Below, piece after piece: positions 62,522-64,000 of a stretch of DNA of 64,000 nt (position 1 is the stretch's first letter; every line of letters starts with the position of its first letter). The notes under the pieces were generated by a model, which saw nothing but the letters and a program-made list of their open reading frames with translations, was not told where the DNA came from and searched no databases. The stretch spans positions 248,001-312,000 of the forward strand of contig BEIQ01000003.1 in the NCBI GenBank assembly GCA_002898275.1, in the 5' to 3' direction. The DNA is from a bacterium HR40 (GTDB lineage Bacteria; Pseudomonadota; Alphaproteobacteria; Geminicoccales; Geminicoccaceae). Position numbers and translations under genes: made by a program.

Positions 62522-63787
62522 GTGGACCGCATCCTCATCCAGGGCGGTGTACCCCTTCGCGGCCGCATCGAGATCAGCGGTGCCAAGAACGCCGCGCTGC
62601 CGGCGATGGCCGCGGCGCTGCTCACCGAGGAGCCGCTCGAGCTCGACGACGTGCCCGACGTGGCCGATGTAGGCACCATGCGGCGGCTGTTGCAGATGCT
62701 CGGGGTGGAGACCCGCCACCCCGCCGGTCACCCGCACCGTCTCGTGCTGCACTGCCCGCAGGTGATCGACACCACGGCGCCCTGGGACCAGGTGAGGCGG
62801 ATGCGGGCGTCGGTGCTCGTGCTCGGCCCCTTGCTCGCCCGCGCTGGCGAGGCCAAGGTGTCGCTGCCGGGCGGCTGCGCCATCGGGCCGCGGCCCATCG
62901 ATCTCCATCTCGAGGGGCTGCGCCGCATGGGGGCGGAAATCGAGCTCTTCGGCGGCTATGTCCATGCTCGCGCCCCCTCTGGCCTGCGCGGGGCGGTGAT
63001 CCGCTTCCCGAAACCCTCTGTGGGTGCCACCGAGAATCTCATGATGGCCGCCACGCTGGCGCGCGGCGAGACGGTCATCGAGGAGGCGGCACAGGAGCCG
63101 GAAATCGTCGATCTCGCCCGCTGTCTCGTCGCCATGGGGGCAGCGATCGAGGGAGCTGGCACCTCGACCATCCGCATCGAGGGCCAGCAGCGGCTTCGCG
63201 GCGCGCGTCACCGCATCCTGCCCGATCGCATCGAGACCGGCACCTATGTCATGGCGGCGGCGATCACCGGCGGCGAACTCGAACTCGTGGGCGGCCGCCT
63301 CGAGCTTCTGGGGGCGGCGGCCGACCGGCTCGCCGAGGCAGGCGTGCGGCTCGAGCCTACGCCCGAGGGGCTGCGCGCCTCGCGGGCTGACGGCGGGCTT
63401 GTCGGCACCGATGTCATGACCATGCCCTTCCCCGGGTTCGCGACCGACTTGCAGGCGCAGTTCATGGCTCTCATGTGTATTGCCGAGGGTGCGGCGATGA
63501 TCACCGAAACCATCTTCGAGAATCGCTTCATGCACGTCCCGGAACTCGCGCGCATGGGAGCACGGATCACCGTTCACGGGGCTACGGCCCTCGTGCGCGG
63601 CGTGCCGAAGCTGCACGGTGCGCCCGTGATGGCGACGGATCTGCGGGCCTCGGTATCGCTCGTGCTGGCCGGGCTCGCGGCCGAGGGCGAGACCGAGATC
63701 CATCGCATCTACCATCTCGATCGCGGCTACGAGCGGCTCGACCAGAAGCTCGCTGCGGTCGGCGCGCGGATCGAACGGCGGGGTTGA
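62522..63787 (+). CDS. murA: UDP-N-acetylglucosamine 1-carboxyvinyltransferase
   Basis: A 421-residue MurA that adds enolpyruvate to UDP-GlcNAc in the first committed step of peptidoglycan synthesis. The fosfomycin-target cysteine is Cys119 in [11 protein letters not shown], so the enzyme should be fosfomycin-sensitive unless other factors intervene. [10 protein letters not shown] gives the lysine-asparagine site near residue 22. The start is GTG 62522 with GAGGAGA upstream. A DUF2948 gene follows six bases after the stop, the common alphaproteobacterial order. Confidence 0.97.
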   Translation: MDRILIQGGVPLRGRIEISGAKNAALPAMAAALLTEEPLELDDVPDVADVGTMRRLLQMLGVETRHPAGHPHRLVLHCPQVIDTTAPWDQVRRMRASVLVLGPLLARAGEAKVSLPGGCAIGPRPIDLHLEGLRRMGAEIELFGGYVHARAPSGLRGAVIRFPKPSVGATENLMMAATLARGETVIEEAAQEPEIVDLARCLVAMGAAIEGAGTSTIRIEGQQRLRGARHRILPDRIETGTYVMAAAITGGELELVGGRLELLGAAADRLAEAGVRLEPTPEGLRASRADGGLVGTDVMTMPFPGFATDLQAQFMALMCIAEGAAMITETIFENRFMHVPELARMGARITVHGATALVRGVPKLHGAPVMATDLRASVSLVLAGLAAEGETEIHRIYHLDRGYERLDQKLAAVGARIERRG

Positions 63788-63793
63788 GAGGCC

Positions 63794-64000
63794 ATGCGCG
63801 AACGGCGGAAACTGCGGCTACGGGCCGAGGACAGCGAGGATCTGGCGGTGGTGGCCGCGCTCCTGCAGGATGCCCGCGCCCCGCTCTCGGAAATGGCTTT
63901 CGATCCCACAGGCGGCAGGTTCATGGCTTCGTTCGTGCGCTACATGCGCGAATGCCAGCCCGATCCCCGTATCCGCGAGGGTCTGTGCGAGATCGCCTCG
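63794..64000 (+). CDS. DUF2948 family protein, 5' part
   Basis: The first 69 residues of a protein cut by the window's right edge. EDLAVVAALLQDARAPLSEM and the following phenylalanine-rich strand match the DUF2948 family, which typically lies between murA and hisD in alphaproteobacteria. No function is known. ATG 63794 is six bases after the murA stop. Confidence 0.8.
   Translation, partial: MRERRKLRLRAEDSEDLAVVAALLQDARAPLSEMAFDPTGGRFMASFVRYMRECQPDPRIREGLCEIAS

Overview
This 64 kb window is GC-rich (my estimate is about 70%), densely coded chromosomal DNA from an alphaproteobacterium. The lineage call rests on alphaproteobacterial marker families: a GapR-type (DUF2312) nucleoid protein, a PopZ-type (DUF2497) pole organiser beside a TolC/PCMT-like pair, DUF1244, TIGR02186, murA followed by a DUF2948 gene, a very large NAD-glutamate dehydrogenase, and the order infA-maf-RNase G/E-yacG. 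A member of the Rhodospirillales or a nearby deep lineage fits, but I cannot name a genus. I saw no tRNA, rRNA, CRISPR array, insertion sequence or prophage.

Layout: 0-5 kb holds the 3' part of a glutamine-synthetase-like gene, tenA, gapR, a phospholipid-methyltransferase-like gene, a gene-poor 0.7 kb stretch, a shikimate-dehydrogenase-like gene and an SDR. 5.1-9.8 kb is a promoter, a tandem glycine riboswitch and gcvT-gcvH-gcvP. 9.8-18 kb has a DUF1244 gene, thrS, pccB, a cupin/HerA-like ATPase/MBL operon and cysK. 18-25.5 kb holds the large NAD-glutamate dehydrogenase and the infA-maf-RNase G/E-yacG operon.

25.5-36 kb is a tightly coupled seven-gene operon read leftward: a betaine-type ABC transporter (binding protein, ATPase, double permease), two choline-kinase-like phosphotransferases, a dimethylglycine-dehydrogenase-like FAD/THF protein and a second FAD oxidoreductase. 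A divergent DeoR-type regulator faces it, and two inverted 15-bp near-identical sites lie between them. 35.9-40.3 kb carries a three-gene unit: an ABC-exporter-like protein whose ATPase motifs are all altered, a stand-alone cyclic-nucleotide-binding protein and an intact class III adenylate cyclase. I consider this the best candidate for an undescribed system.

40.5-49.9 kb contains a fused FAD monooxygenase/Old Yellow Enzyme, popZ, tolC, a PCMT-like gene, a TIGR02186 membrane protein, a Usp protein, an N-carbamoylputrescine amidase, a methyltransferase, an SMP-30 protein and a cold-shock gene with a structured leader. 50-53 kb is a complete tripartite tricarboxylate transporter (TctCBA order). 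53-61.8 kb holds a 4Fe-4S protein, an M19 dipeptidase-like gene and a second seven-gene leftward catabolic operon (small protein, amidase, EamA transporter, 2-hydroxyacid dehydrogenase, methionine aminopeptidase, SDR, PLP enzyme resembling PbfA). The window ends with dcd, murA and the start of a DUF2948 gene.

A recurring theme is one-carbon and methylated-amine nitrogen metabolism: the glutamine-synthetase-like gene, glycine cleavage, the FAD/THF dehydrogenase and glutamate dehydrogenase. Demethylation of an imported quaternary amine would feed the folate pool and glycine, which the riboswitch-controlled gcv operon could then oxidise. That link is my inference from gene content.
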